Shown one piece after another: positions 6,965-14,784 of a DNA stretch of 25,446 nt; the first letter of the stretch is position 1, and every line of letters begins with the position of its first letter. Both the position numbers and the translations under genes were made by a program. The notes under the pieces are model-generated. The model was given only the letters and a program-made list of their open reading frames with translations. It did not search any database and had not been told where the DNA came from. The stretch comes from an uncultured Clostridia bacterium (lineage in GTDB: Bacteria > Bacillota > Clostridia > Oscillospirales > Ruminococcaceae): contig CAMEYZ010000005.1 of assembly GCA_945947715.1 (NCBI GenBank), positions 1 to 25,446 on the forward strand, read 5' to 3'.

Positions 6965-7000
6965 AAAAATGCGGAGGAAGCTCACTTCCTCCGCATTTTT
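6965..7000. terminator. Bidirectional terminator between convergent genes
   Basis: A perfect 16-bp stem (6965-6980 with 6985-7000) with CTCA loop has A-tract and T-tract flanks, so it works in both directions. It serves the phosphohexomutase-like gene on the plus strand and the atp operon on the minus strand, touching the atpC stop codon. Confidence 0.93.
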
Positions 7001-7422
7001 TATCTTCCGTCCCCGGCGTACTTGTCGTGGACGCTTATTCTGTTGAGCGCTCGCTTCAGCTTTAGCTCCGCGATATCAAGCTCGCGGCGGTTCTGCTGGT
7101 GGCTTATCCGCTCTCTGGCCTCTTCCTCGGAGCGCTTCGCCCAGTCAACGTCGATATCCTCCGCCCATTCCACGGCGTTTGCGAAGATATTGACCTTATT
7201 TCCGCCGACCTTCATAAGTCCGCCCGAAAGGGCTGCTATGCGCCAGCTGCCGTCCTCCTGCATGACCTTTAACGGTCCCGACGGCAGATCTGCGACCAGA
7301 CTTATATGATTGGCAAGAATACCGATATCGCCCTCTGTGGTGCGAACGATTATCTGAGTAGTCTCTCCGTCGAAGAACACCTTCTCGGGAGTGATTATTT
7401 TAAGCTTGTAAGACGCTGCCAT
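7000..7422 (-). CDS. atpC: ATP synthase F1 subunit epsilon
   Basis: The 140-residue central-stalk subunit binds gamma and restrains ATP hydrolysis. The N-terminal beta-sandwich (about 1-85) is clear: 'LKIITPEKVFFDGE', 'TTEGDIGILANHISLVADL' (28-46) and 'AALSGGLMKVGGNKVNIFA'. The C-terminal two-helix part (about 88-135) is rich in Arg and Glu, as usual. Start ATG at 7422 with AAAGGA ten bases upstream. It is the last gene of the operon, 21 bases after atpD, and its stop codon lies on the edge of the shared terminator. Confidence 0.96.
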   Translation of the reverse strand: MAASYKLKIITPEKVFFDGETTQIIVRTTEGDIGILANHISLVADLPSGPLKVMQEDGSWRIAALSGGLMKVGGNKVNIFANAVEWAEDIDVDWAKRSEEEARERISHQQNRRELDIAELKLKRALNRISVHDKYAGDGR

Positions 7423-7443
7423 ATTCTGACCGTCCTTTCCGCA

Positions 7444-8844
7444 TCAATACTTCAGGTTCTTGGCCTTTTCGACAGCCTCGTCGATAGTACCCACATAAAG
7501 GAACGCCGACTCGGGAAGATCGTCATGCATACCTGCGATGATCTCCTTGAAGCCTCGGATAGTCTCCTTGACAGGCACGTATTTTCCGGGGAAGCCGTTG
7601 AACTGCTCCGCAACAAAGAAGGGCTGCGACAGGAAACGCTGAATCTTTCTGGCACGGCTAACGGTGAGCTTATCCTCTTCGGAAAGCTCGTCCATACCCA
7701 TGATAGCGATGATATCCTGGAGCTCAGTGTATCTCTGGAGAATGTTCTGAACTGCTCTTGCGGTATCGTAATGCTCCTGACCCACTATCTCGGGGGTGAG
7801 TATTCTCGAAGTGGACTCCAGCGGGTCAACTGCGGGATAGATACCCAGCGATGTGATAGCTCTCGAAAGAACGGTGGTCGCATCAAGGTGCGCAAACGTT
7901 GTTGCGGGAGCAGGGTCGGTCAGGTCGTCCGCAGGAACATATACTGCCTGTACCGACGTAATTGAGCCCTTTCTGGTGGAGGTAATTCTCTCCTGGAGGG
8001 CACCCATTTCCGTTGCCAGCGTGGGCTGATAGCCAACGGCGGAGGGCATACGTCCCAGCAGCGCCGAAACCTCGGAGCCTGCCTGTGTAAAGCGGAAGAT
8101 GTTGTCAATGAAGAGAAGCACGTCCTGACCCTCAACATCACGGAAATACTCCGCCATGGTAAGGCCGGAAAGTCCTACTCTCATTCTTGCTCCGGGAGGC
8201 TCGTTCATCTGACCGTAAACAAGGACGGTCTTGTCGATAACTCCCGACTCGGTCATTTCGTTATAAAGGTCGTTGCCCTCACGGGTACGCTCGCCAACGC
8301 CCGTAAATACGGAGATACCGCCGTGCTGATTGGCAACGTTGTTGATAAGCTCCTGGATAAGAACGGTCTTTCCAACGCCCGCTCCACCGAAAAGTCCTAT
8401 CTTACCGCCCTTAAGGTAGGGGCAGATAAGGTCGATTACCTTGATTCCGGTTTCCAGTATCTCATTGGAAGCGGTCTGTTCCTCGAAGGAGGGCGGGTCT
8501 CTGTGGATAGCCCATCTTTCCTCTGTCTCGGGAGCAGGCTTATTGTCAACAGGCTCGCCCAGCAGATTGAAGATTCTGCCGAGAGTACCCTTGCCCACGG
8601 GAACGGTTATAGGGCTGCCCGTATCCACAGCCTCGGCGCCCCTGACAAGTCCGTCTGTGCCAGACATGGCAATGCAGCGGACAACGTCGTCGCCGATATG
8701 CTGAGCTACCTCGCAGACCAGCGTCGCGCCGTTAAGCTGTATTTCTATTGCATTTAGCAGCTTCGGAAGATTGTCCTTGTCAAAGCGGATATCGACCACC
8801 GCTCCGATTATCTGAACGACCTTTCCGACATTTTTCTGCGACAT
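7444..8844 (-). CDS. atpD: ATP synthase F1 subunit beta
   Basis: This is the catalytic subunit of the F1 hexamer (466 residues). The Walker A loop GGAGVGKT is at 153-160, catalytic Glu/Arg lie in VGERTREG (183-190), the Walker B stretch is 'VLLFIDNIFRF', and the ADP-contact loop and DELSEEDK C-terminal motif are intact. I place the start at the ATG at 8844 (MSQKN). An in-frame GTG four codons upstream is part of the GAGGTG ribosome binding site and is not used. The 75-base gap to atpG is the longest within the operon and shows nothing else. Sequence gives no reason to doubt activity. Confidence 0.97.
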   Translation of the reverse strand: MSQKNVGKVVQIIGAVVDIRFDKDNLPKLLNAIEIQLNGATLVCEVAQHIGDDVVRCIAMSGTDGLVRGAEAVDTGSPITVPVGKGTLGRIFNLLGEPVDNKPAPETEERWAIHRDPPSFEEQTASNEILETGIKVIDLICPYLKGGKIGLFGGAGVGKTVLIQELINNVANQHGGISVFTGVGERTREGNDLYNEMTESGVIDKTVLVYGQMNEPPGARMRVGLSGLTMAEYFRDVEGQDVLLFIDNIFRFTQAGSEVSALLGRMPSAVGYQPTLATEMGALQERITSTRKGSITSVQAVYVPADDLTDPAPATTFAHLDATTVLSRAITSLGIYPAVDPLESTSRILTPEIVGQEHYDTARAVQNILQRYTELQDIIAIMGMDELSEEDKLTVSRARKIQRFLSQPFFVAEQFNGFPGKYVPVKETIRGFKEIIAGMHDDLPESAFLYVGTIDEAVEKAKNLKY

Positions 8845-8919
8845 TTCTGTGATCACCTCGTATAATAAATTTTGAGGATATTGACCTTCGCCGGATAAAC
8901 TCCTGCGAAGAAAAGTAGT

Positions 8920-9792
8920 TTATTCCTGTGCAGACGCACCGCCGACTATCTCGGTAAGCTCCTGCGTGATGGACGCCTGTCTTGCGCGGTTGTAGCTCAG
9001 CGAAAGCTCGCTGAGTATCTCATCGGCGTTATCGGAGGCGCTTTCCATTGCATTGCGTCTTGCCGCCTGTTCGGAGGCAAAGCTGTCAACCACCGCGCAG
9101 AAGATGATACCCGAAAGATATTTCGGCACGATTGAGTTGAACACCTGCTCTGCGGAGGGCTCGTAAATAGGCAGCGCCTTGATACCCTCGGACTTTTCCT
9201 CCCTTATCTCAACAGGGAGGATAGCCTTTGACATGGCGGTCTGTGAAATCGCGGAGGTAAAGTCGGTGTAGAAAAGCTCCACACGCTCGTACTCTCCCTT
9301 TAAATAGGGATTGACTATCTTCTCGGCGATGCCCGCGGCGGAGCCTATTTTAAGGGTCTCGCCGATGTTCACGTATCTTGCCAGCAGGTCGAAGCCATGC
9401 TTTTCAAAATACTCCACCGATTTTTTGCCAATTCCGAGAATTTCAATGTTAGTTTTTCCGTCTGCGGTAATTTCGTTGATACGCTTCTGCGCAAGCTTGA
9501 TAACGTTCGAGTTGAATCCGCCCGCAAGACCTCTGTCGCCTGCGATGACAACAAGCAGAACAGTGCCCTTTCTGCCCTTTCTGGTGTAGGGGGAGAAGAA
9601 GGACTTGTTTTCCGCCTGTATCTCGCACATCGTTTCGTAAAGGGCATTGAAATAGGGACGGGAATTATCCGCCTTTTCCTTTGCCTTGCGCAGCTTTGAC
9701 GACGCCACAAGCTCCATAGCCTTGGTTATCTGCTTAGTGGATTCAACGCTTTTGATTCGCCTTTTTATGGCTTTCATATTTCCCGACGCCAT
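8920..9792 (-). CDS. atpG: ATP synthase F1 subunit gamma
   Basis: The 290-residue rotor shaft of F1. The N-terminal coiled coil begins 'KAIKRRIKSVESTKQITKAM' (residues 7-26), the family hallmark. The central Rossmann-like part holds 'VIAGDRGLAGGFNSN'. The C-terminal helix carries 'NADEILSELSLSYNRARQASIT', matching the usual N-x-R-Q-x-x-I-T ending. AAAGGA lies 8 bases before the ATG at 9792. It is 26 bases downstream of atpA. Normal length. Confidence 0.97.
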   Translation of the reverse strand: MASGNMKAIKRRIKSVESTKQITKAMELVASSKLRKAKEKADNSRPYFNALYETMCEIQAENKSFFSPYTRKGRKGTVLLVVIAGDRGLAGGFNSNVIKLAQKRINEITADGKTNIEILGIGKKSVEYFEKHGFDLLARYVNIGETLKIGSAAGIAEKIVNPYLKGEYERVELFYTDFTSAISQTAMSKAILPVEIREEKSEGIKALPIYEPSAEQVFNSIVPKYLSGIIFCAVVDSFASEQAARRNAMESASDNADEILSELSLSYNRARQASITQELTEIVGGASAQE

Positions 9793-9818
9793 AATCAGAT
9801 TCCTTTCGGTCTATGTTT

Positions 9819-11384
9819 TTATTTTTCGGAGGATGTCTCTTCCTTCACGACCTCGCCGTCCTCGGAGATATTGTTCTCCAGCTTGAACTTCTTAAGGAAC
9901 TCGTCCAGACCGTTCTTAAGATTTTCCTCGTTCTCCTTGGAAAGCTCGCCTGTCTCGCCGATAGCGGAAGCCACCTCGGGGTGCGAGGACTCCATATACT
10001 CGAAAAGTCCGCTTTCGAACTCCTTGACAAGGCTTACGGGAACATCGTGGAGATAGCCGTTTGTTACCGCATAGATTATCATTATCTGATTTTCAACGGT
10101 AAGAGGGCTGTTTCTGTCCTGCTTGAGGACCTCAACCACTCTTTCACCCAGTGCAAGACGTTCCATGGTATCGCGGTCCAGGTCGGAGCCGAACTGTGAG
10201 AAGGACTGCAGCTCGCGGTACTGCGAATAGGTCAGCTTCAGCGAAGAGGATACCTTCTTCATGGCCTTTATCTGTGCGGAGCCGCCGACTCTCGATACGG
10301 AGATACCGGGGTTAACCGCAGGACGGACACCACTGTTGAACAGGTCTGTTTCAAGGAAGATCTGTCCGTCGGTGATAGAGATAACGTTGGTGGGGATATA
10401 TGCGGAAACGTCGCCTGCCTGTGTTTCGATGATAGGCAGAGCGGTAATTGTTCCGCCGCCGTAATTCTCGTTAAGAGAGCATGCACGCTCGAGGAGTCTC
10501 GAATGGAGATAGAATACATCTCCGGGATAAGCCTCACGTCCGGGCGGGCGCTTAAGCAGCAGGGATAGTGCACGGTAAGCTACCGCATGCTTTGACAGAT
10601 CGTCATAGATTATGAGCACGTCCTTGCCCTTATTAAGGAAGTATTCCGCCATGGTAACTCCCGAGTAAGGAGCGATATACTGCAAAGGAGCAAGCTCCGA
10701 AGCAGTAGCGGAAACTACAATAGTATAAGGCAGAGCGCCGTTCTTTTCAAGAGTATCCACAACGTTTGCAACGGTAGAGCGCTTCTGACCGATAGCAACA
10801 TAGATACAGAGCACGTCCTTGCCCTTCTGGTTGATGATAGTATCGAGAGCGATGGCAGTTTTTCCTGTCTGTCGGTCGCCGATTATAAGCTCTCGCTGAC
10901 CCTTTCCGATAGGTATCATGGAGTCGATAGCCTTGATACCCGTCTGAAGAGGACGTTTTACCGACTTTCTTGTAATAATACCGGGAGCTATCTTTTCGAT
11001 AGGCATTCTCTCCTCGGTAAGAATTGCACCTTTACCGTCAATAGGCTGACCCAGCGAGTTTACTACTCTGCCCAGCAGCTGTTCGCCGACGGGCACAGAA
11101 ACTACGCTTCCTGTACGCTTAACGGGGTCGCCCTCCTTGATGTTTGCCTCGGAGCCTAGCATAACTGCTCCGACGAAATCCTGTTCAAGGTTGAGCGCCA
11201 TTGCGTAAACTCCGCCCTCAAATTCGAGAAGCTCTCCCGACATACAGTTGTCCAGACCATGGATACGGGCGATACCGTCTCCGATAGTAACGACTGTTCC
11301 CACGTCGGAAAGCTCGATCTGACTGCGGAAATTTTTTATCTGGTCCTTAATTATTCCGGTTATTTCATCCGGGCGCAAATCCAT
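9819..11384 (-). CDS. atpA: ATP synthase F1 subunit alpha
   Basis: The non-catalytic nucleotide-binding subunit of F1 (521 residues). Walker A GDRQTGKT is at 169-176, and the arginine-finger region PGISVSRVGGSAQ is intact. The N-terminal 'LRPDEITGIIKDQIKNF' matches the delta-contacting helix. The protein is about 18 residues longer than usual because of an acidic, serine-rich C-terminal tail after the last conserved helix (EEFLKKFKLENN...). The ribosome binding site is weak (AGAAAG/GGTG), although this is among the most abundant subunits. Confidence 0.97.
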   Translation of the reverse strand: MDLRPDEITGIIKDQIKNFRSQIELSDVGTVVTIGDGIARIHGLDNCMSGELLEFEGGVYAMALNLEQDFVGAVMLGSEANIKEGDPVKRTGSVVSVPVGEQLLGRVVNSLGQPIDGKGAILTEERMPIEKIAPGIITRKSVKRPLQTGIKAIDSMIPIGKGQRELIIGDRQTGKTAIALDTIINQKGKDVLCIYVAIGQKRSTVANVVDTLEKNGALPYTIVVSATASELAPLQYIAPYSGVTMAEYFLNKGKDVLIIYDDLSKHAVAYRALSLLLKRPPGREAYPGDVFYLHSRLLERACSLNENYGGGTITALPIIETQAGDVSAYIPTNVISITDGQIFLETDLFNSGVRPAVNPGISVSRVGGSAQIKAMKKVSSSLKLTYSQYRELQSFSQFGSDLDRDTMERLALGERVVEVLKQDRNSPLTVENQIMIIYAVTNGYLHDVPVSLVKEFESGLFEYMESSHPEVASAIGETGELSKENEENLKNGLDEFLKKFKLENNISEDGEVVKEETSSEK

Positions 11385-11422
11385 TTTAACACCGGCTTTC
11401 TGATTTAAAATTATTTATTCGA

Positions 11423-11965
11423 TCATGCTATGACATTCTTCATGCCGCCGTGGAGATTCTTAAGCTTGGTCCGTACTGAACCGTCCAGCATGGTATCTCC
11501 GAAGCTGACTATAACTCCGCCCAGGATATCCGGGTCGGTCTTTTCGGTCATGATGATCTTTTTGCCGTACTTCTGCGACAGCTTGTCTGACAAAGCCTTC
11601 CGCTGTGCATCGGAAAGAGGCACTGCCGAAACGACCTTGACCTCCAGGATACCCGCTTCCTCGCACCACAGCTTTCTGTAAGCGGAAGCGATGCCTTCAA
11701 GGCGGTTTATCCTGCCTTTTTTGGTCAGCAGGCAGATGAAATCGAGAGTGGTATCGGAAACTCTTCCGCCGAAAATCTTTTCGACGGTGCCGAGCTTGTC
11801 GCCTTCGGAAATTGTAGGCGCGGAAAGCACCTTGTAGAGGTCGGGCTCATCGCCGAAAATCTTAACGATAGCCGAAAGCTCCTTTTCGGTCTCTTCCGTG
11901 GCATTATTTTCCTTAGCAAGCTCGAACAGCGCCTCCGAGTAAACCTTTTCAACGCCGCCCGTCAT
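11423..11965 (-). CDS. atpH: ATP synthase subunit delta
   Basis: The 180-residue peripheral-stalk subunit joins F1 alpha to the b dimer. The N-terminal helical domain begins 'EKVYSEALFELAKENNATEE' (5-24), and the C-terminal region has 'LGGVIVSFGDTMLDGSVRTKLKNL', the conserved delta/OSCP ending. Its ATG overlaps the atpF stop by four bases (ATGA, 11962-11965), so translation is probably coupled. Confidence 0.95.
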   Translation of the reverse strand: MTGGVEKVYSEALFELAKENNATEETEKELSAIVKIFGDEPDLYKVLSAPTISEGDKLGTVEKIFGGRVSDTTLDFICLLTKKGRINRLEGIASAYRKLWCEEAGILEVKVVSAVPLSDAQRKALSDKLSQKYGKKIIMTEKTDPDILGGVIVSFGDTMLDGSVRTKLKNLHGGMKNVIA

Positions 11966-12474
11966 TTCACATCACCTATTTCAGAGATAAACCCGTCGAT
12001 AAGTCTCTGCTGATCCTCGTCGTTGTCTATCTGTCTTGAAACGACCTTTTCCGCGATAGCAACAGCTATATCGGAAATCTCGTCCTTTATCTGATTTACG
12101 GCGCGTTTCTTTTCCGCCTCGATATCGGCGTTAGCCTTAACAGTGATGCTTCTTGCCTCCTGCTTAGCCTCTTCGATTATCTCATCGGAGCGCTTTGTAG
12201 CCCTTGCAGTAGCATCCTTGACGATAGCAGCGGATTCTTCTCTTGCAGCGGAAAGCTTTGCGGTATATTCGCTTTCCATGCTTTTAGCGTTTTCCAGAGC
12301 CGCATCTGCGTCCTTATAGGTCTTGGATATCTCCTCCTTGCGCTGGTCAAGGATAGCCTTGACCCGTCCGAAGAGCAGCTTCTTGAAAACGAGGAACAGA
12401 ATGAGGGTGTTGCACAGTACGCCGATTATAGTAACCGGGTCAATAGTCAGAAATTCAAAATTCACATTTGTCAT
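11962..12474 (-). CDS. atpF: ATP synthase Fo subunit b
   Basis: The 170-residue peripheral stalk has one N-terminal membrane helix (about 14-32, 'VTIIGVLCNTLILFLVFKKLLF') and then a long charged coiled coil (40-150, Ala/Glu/Lys-rich with 'ILDQRKEEISKTYKDADAA'). This is the standard bacterial b architecture. It lies 52 bases after atpE and overlaps atpH by four bases. A single b gene is present, so the stator should be a homodimer. Confidence 0.95.
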   Translation of the reverse strand: MTNVNFEFLTIDPVTIIGVLCNTLILFLVFKKLLFGRVKAILDQRKEEISKTYKDADAALENAKSMESEYTAKLSAAREESAAIVKDATARATKRSDEIIEEAKQEARSITVKANADIEAEKKRAVNQIKDEISDIAVAIAEKVVSRQIDNDEDQQRLIDGFISEIGDVK

Positions 12475-12526
12475 ACTGTTATAATTCCTCCGATTCCTTT
12501 ATATTTTTTCGAATTGTTACAAAGGA

Positions 12527-12820
12527 TCAATCGTGGAGGTGCTTGATGAAGGGATTTACGAATATCAGTACCAGACCGATAAGCAGACCGTAAATACCGG
12601 TAGACTCCGCAACGGCGCAGCCGATGAACATTGTTGTGGTAGCGGAGCTCTTAGCCTCGGGCTGTCTGCCGATAGTTTCGATAGCCTTGCCGACAGCGTA
12701 GCCTTCACCGATACCAGGGCCGATACCTGCGATAAGCGCAAGACCTGCGCCTATGCCCTGACCTGCGAGAACGATAGCACGAGCGATGAGCTCGGTCTGT
12801 TCTAATGTCTGATTTTCCAT
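12527..12820 (-). CDS. atpE: ATP synthase Fo subunit c, Na+-type two-carboxylate
   Basis: The 97-residue hairpin of two membrane helices forms the rotor ring. Helix 1 is glycine-rich and contains 'GIGPGIGEGYAVGK' with E39. The polar loop is RQPEA (52-56). Helix 2 contains 'AVAESTGIY' with ion-binding E72 plus S73, T74 and Y77. Residues matching the Na+ ligand set known from Ilyobacter (Q32, V63, E65, S66, T67, Y70) are all present at a 33-residue offset. The exception is Gln32, replaced by Glu, as described for the Fusobacterium two-carboxylate ring. This predicts Na+ coupling; proton use cannot be excluded from sequence. Confidence 0.95.
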   Translation of the reverse strand: MENQTLEQTELIARAIVLAGQGIGAGLALIAGIGPGIGEGYAVGKAIETIGRQPEAKSSATTTMFIGCAVAESTGIYGLLIGLVLIFVNPFIKHLHD

Positions 12821-12863
12821 TGATTAAAAACTTCCTTTCCGTTAAATTATAAGACGCGTTATG

Positions 12864-13610
12864 CTATTCCTTTTCCGGATTTGCCGCGTCTCCCACATAT
12901 GCCATGGTGAGCATAATGAAAACGTAAGACTGGACCACTCCCGAGAACAGGTCGAAGTAGATCGAGAACAGTGCCGGGATACCTATCTGGAATATCTTGA
13001 AATGCTCCAGAGATATGCCGATAAGTCCGTAAACTGCGTTGCTCGCCAGTGTGAGCGCCGCATAGATAAGGGACGTGATAATCATTCCGCCCGCCATATT
13101 TCCGAACATACGGATAGCCATTGAAACGGGGGTCGCCACTTCACTTAAGATGTTTATGGGAGTTATTACGGCAACAGGCTCGGTAAAGCCCTTAAGATAT
13201 CCGCCAAAGCCGTTGTTTCGTATCTTCCAGTAGGTTATGAGCACAAAGGTCATCAGTGCCCAGGTGCCCGTACAGTTGATATCGACGGTCATGCTCCGCA
13301 GTCCGAACAGGCTCAATAGAGCGCCGAACAGTGCAAAGCAGAAAATTGTGGCAAGATAGGGCGCGTAATAGACCATTTTCGGTCCCATGGTCTCGCTGAC
13401 AGTCTTTTCGAAGAAATTGACTATCCATTCTGCGGCGGCCTGCCGCTTGGTTTCGGGGACCACCTTAAGGTCGTGAGTAAGCCACAGTATCAGCAGCGTC
13501 AGCACGATAATAACGATCCAGCCGGTCACAAGAGTTTCGGAAATAGCAATTTCCCTGCCTCCGACCATAAAGGTTATTATTTTGCGGGGGCCGACTACTT
13601 CTATTTCCAT
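12864..13610 (-). CDS. atpB: ATP synthase Fo subunit a
   Basis: The 248-residue membrane subunit forms the ion half-channels next to the c ring. The essential arginine is R167 in 'SMAIRMFGNMAGG', within the usual helix. The 'PINILSEVATPVS' stretch before it and the C-terminal 'LFSGVVQSYVFIMLTMAYV' are family hallmarks. Five or six hydrophobic helices are visible (30-46, 84-104, 116-128, 148-190, 205-240). A strong AAAGGAGG site lies 10 bases before the ATG at 13610. Confidence 0.96.
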   Translation of the reverse strand: MEIEVVGPRKIITFMVGGREIAISETLVTGWIVIIVLTLLILWLTHDLKVVPETKRQAAAEWIVNFFEKTVSETMGPKMVYYAPYLATIFCFALFGALLSLFGLRSMTVDINCTGTWALMTFVLITYWKIRNNGFGGYLKGFTEPVAVITPINILSEVATPVSMAIRMFGNMAGGMIITSLIYAALTLASNAVYGLIGISLEHFKIFQIGIPALFSIYFDLFSGVVQSYVFIMLTMAYVGDAANPEKE

Positions 13611-13677
13611 ACTGCATTATCCTCCTTTCCTTAGCAAGGATAACGGCTTTCAAAGATAGAATACTCGGAGAGAGTCC

Positions 13678-14064
13678 TCAATATTTTTTCCTCAAAGCCC
13701 GTACCGTATAGATGACCTTCGGGTAAAACAGGGGCAGACACACAGCCACAGGGTTTGTCCAGGGCAGCTTGAAGCCTGCAACGATAGCCGCGCCCATGAT
13801 CGTCATTCTCAGAAGATAGAACGAGAACATATAGCGCTTTGCCTGTTTCAGCGGACGTTCCACGGTATGCTCAGAGGCGTAGCCCAGCAGCGTGATATTC
13901 ACAAGCATAGCCAGGGTGCCCAGAGCCAGTCCCGCCGGTATTTCCGCAGTAAAGCCATAAAACGGCAGAGTTGCAAGATATATGACAAGGTCGATAACAA
14001 GAGTCCTCGGCAGCAGCATATCAAGCTCATTGTTAACCATTTTGCTCAAAAATTTGATACGCAA
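13678..14064 (-). CDS. atpI: ATP synthase-associated subunit I (AtpI-like)
   Basis: A 128-residue membrane protein with about four helices (20-38, 44-62, 80-98, 102-120) heads the atp operon; this position and topology fit AtpI, which helps c-ring assembly and Mg2+/Na+ handling. Sequence similarity is low, as is normal for this family, so the name rests mostly on context. The start codon appears to be TTG (14064): AGAGGA lies six bases before it. The first in-frame ATG is seven codons further in, with no binding site at useful distance. Confidence 0.75.
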   Translation of the reverse strand: MRIKFLSKMVNNELDMLLPRTLVIDLVIYLATLPFYGFTAEIPAGLALGTLAMLVNITLLGYASEHTVERPLKQAKRYMFSFYLLRMTIMGAAIVAGFKLPWTNPVAVCLPLFYPKVIYTVRALRKKY

Positions 14065-14110
14065 GCCGCTTCCTCTTTTCCTTATCCATACATCTTTTTA
14101 CACATCTATT

Positions 14111-14139
14111 ATTATACCACAAACCTTTATGATTTGCAA
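14111..14139 (-). promoter_or_regulatory. Promoter of the atp operon
   Basis: Minus strand: TTGCAA (14139-14134), 17-base spacer, TATAAT (14116-14111) with TGG before it (extended -10). It is 47 bases upstream of the atpI start. Confidence 0.88.
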
Positions 14140-14339
14140 TATTTAACGGAGTAAATTAAAAGAATTGTAACTTTTGCTACATATTTTGCACATCATTTCC
14201 GACTGATGTCGTGAATAACATCAAACTATATCGGGGCGAATTTTGTTGAATATATGACAATTTAATTATAATTTCATATTAGATTAAATAAGTATTCACT
14301 ATTTGTGGTAAAATTGCACCCTACTTAAAAACCGCCGTT
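14140..14339. other. AT-rich intergenic region between atp promoter and feoA terminator
   Basis: No gene is visible on either strand in this roughly 200-base stretch (335 bases between flanking genes). A promoter-like pair TTGTTG-18-TATAAT lies on the plus strand (14243-14272) but faces the feoA 3' end and has no identifiable product. Confidence 0.5.
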
Positions 14340-14375
14340 TTGCCCGAAGCTCTCATACGCAAAAGCTCCGGGCAA
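14340..14375 (-). terminator. Terminator of the feoA-like gene
   Basis: TTGCCCG (14340-14346) pairs with CGGGCAA (14369-14375), extended by AGCT pairs past one mismatch. On the minus strand TTTTT follows a few bases later. It lies 24 bases beyond the stop. Confidence 0.7.
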
Positions 14376-14399
14376 GGCAGCCCATTATTTCCCTTGATT

Positions 14400-14636
14400 T
14401 CAGACGTATGTGACCAGTATTTTTTCAGTCTCCTCCTTACGCAGGGCGATCACTGCCCCTCGGATAAGATATGCTGTGGGGTCTCCGGAGGGGCTCCGGT
14501 TGAGACAGAGCACCTCCGTCCCTTCGATAAGTCCTATATCATGGAGACGCCTGCGCATGGCTCCCTCGTTGTACATGCTGCGGACCCGGCATCTTCCGCC
14601 CTCTCTGACTCCGCACAAACTCAATGGTTCATTCAT
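14400..14636 (-). CDS. feoA: FeoA-family protein (orphan)
   Basis: A 78-residue SH3-like protein, the usual FeoA size. Family features: 'GGRCRVRSM' opening strand, 'AMRRRLHDIGLIEGTEV' (26-42; the conserved L-x-D/E-x-G-[LM]-x-x-G-x-x-V core), 'SPSGDPTAYLIRGAVIALR' and a closing 'EETEKILV'. FeoA assists the FeoB ferrous-iron transporter at the membrane, and a similar domain occurs in DtxR-type regulators. Neither FeoB nor a regulator is next to it here; the flanking genes are the atp operon and a divergent DUF4830 gene. AAGGAG lies 10 bases before the ATG. A promoter is visible upstream (14730-14702). Confidence 0.85.
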   Translation of the reverse strand: MNEPLSLCGVREGGRCRVRSMYNEGAMRRRLHDIGLIEGTEVLCLNRSPSGDPTAYLIRGAVIALRKEETEKILVTYV

Positions 14637-14701
14637 CTATATAAAGCTCCTTATGTTCAGTTCAGAAATGTACATGAGCCAACCTATTTCGGCTCTATAC
14701 T

Positions 14702-14730
14702 ATAATATTCGGCAGGTGAATTTCTGTGAA
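14702..14730 (-). promoter_or_regulatory. Promoter of the feoA-like gene
   Basis: Minus strand: TTCACA (14730-14725), 17-base spacer, TATTAT (14707-14702). Two GTGAAT elements overlap it. Confidence 0.6.
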
Positions 14731-14751
14731 TAACCGCAGGCCTCGGTGAAT
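14716..14751. promoter_or_regulatory. Three GTGAAT direct repeats spaced by whole helical turns
   Basis: GTGAAT occurs at 14716, 14726 and 14746, i.e. offsets of 10 and 20 bases, between the divergent feoA and DUF4830 genes. A TATAAT (14751-14756) starts on the last base of the third copy. Equal phasing suggests a protein-binding array, but the unit is short and chance cannot be excluded. Confidence 0.4.
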
Positions 14752-14784
14752 ATAATTTACAAAGCTTACAAAGGGGAAATATTT

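Noticed and set aside
7306..7965. 219-codon plus-strand ORF across atpC/atpD
   Set aside because: Shadow of strongly conserved atpD; protein is not recognisable and has no start signals.
8845..8856. GTG start four codons upstream of atpD
   Set aside because: The GTG overlaps the GAGGTG ribosome binding site that serves the ATG at 8844.
14243..14272. Plus-strand promoter-like pair TTGTTG-18-TATAAT
   Set aside because: It points into the 3' end of the feoA-like gene, the -35 is weak, and no product or plus-strand terminator follows; chance in AT-rich DNA is likely.
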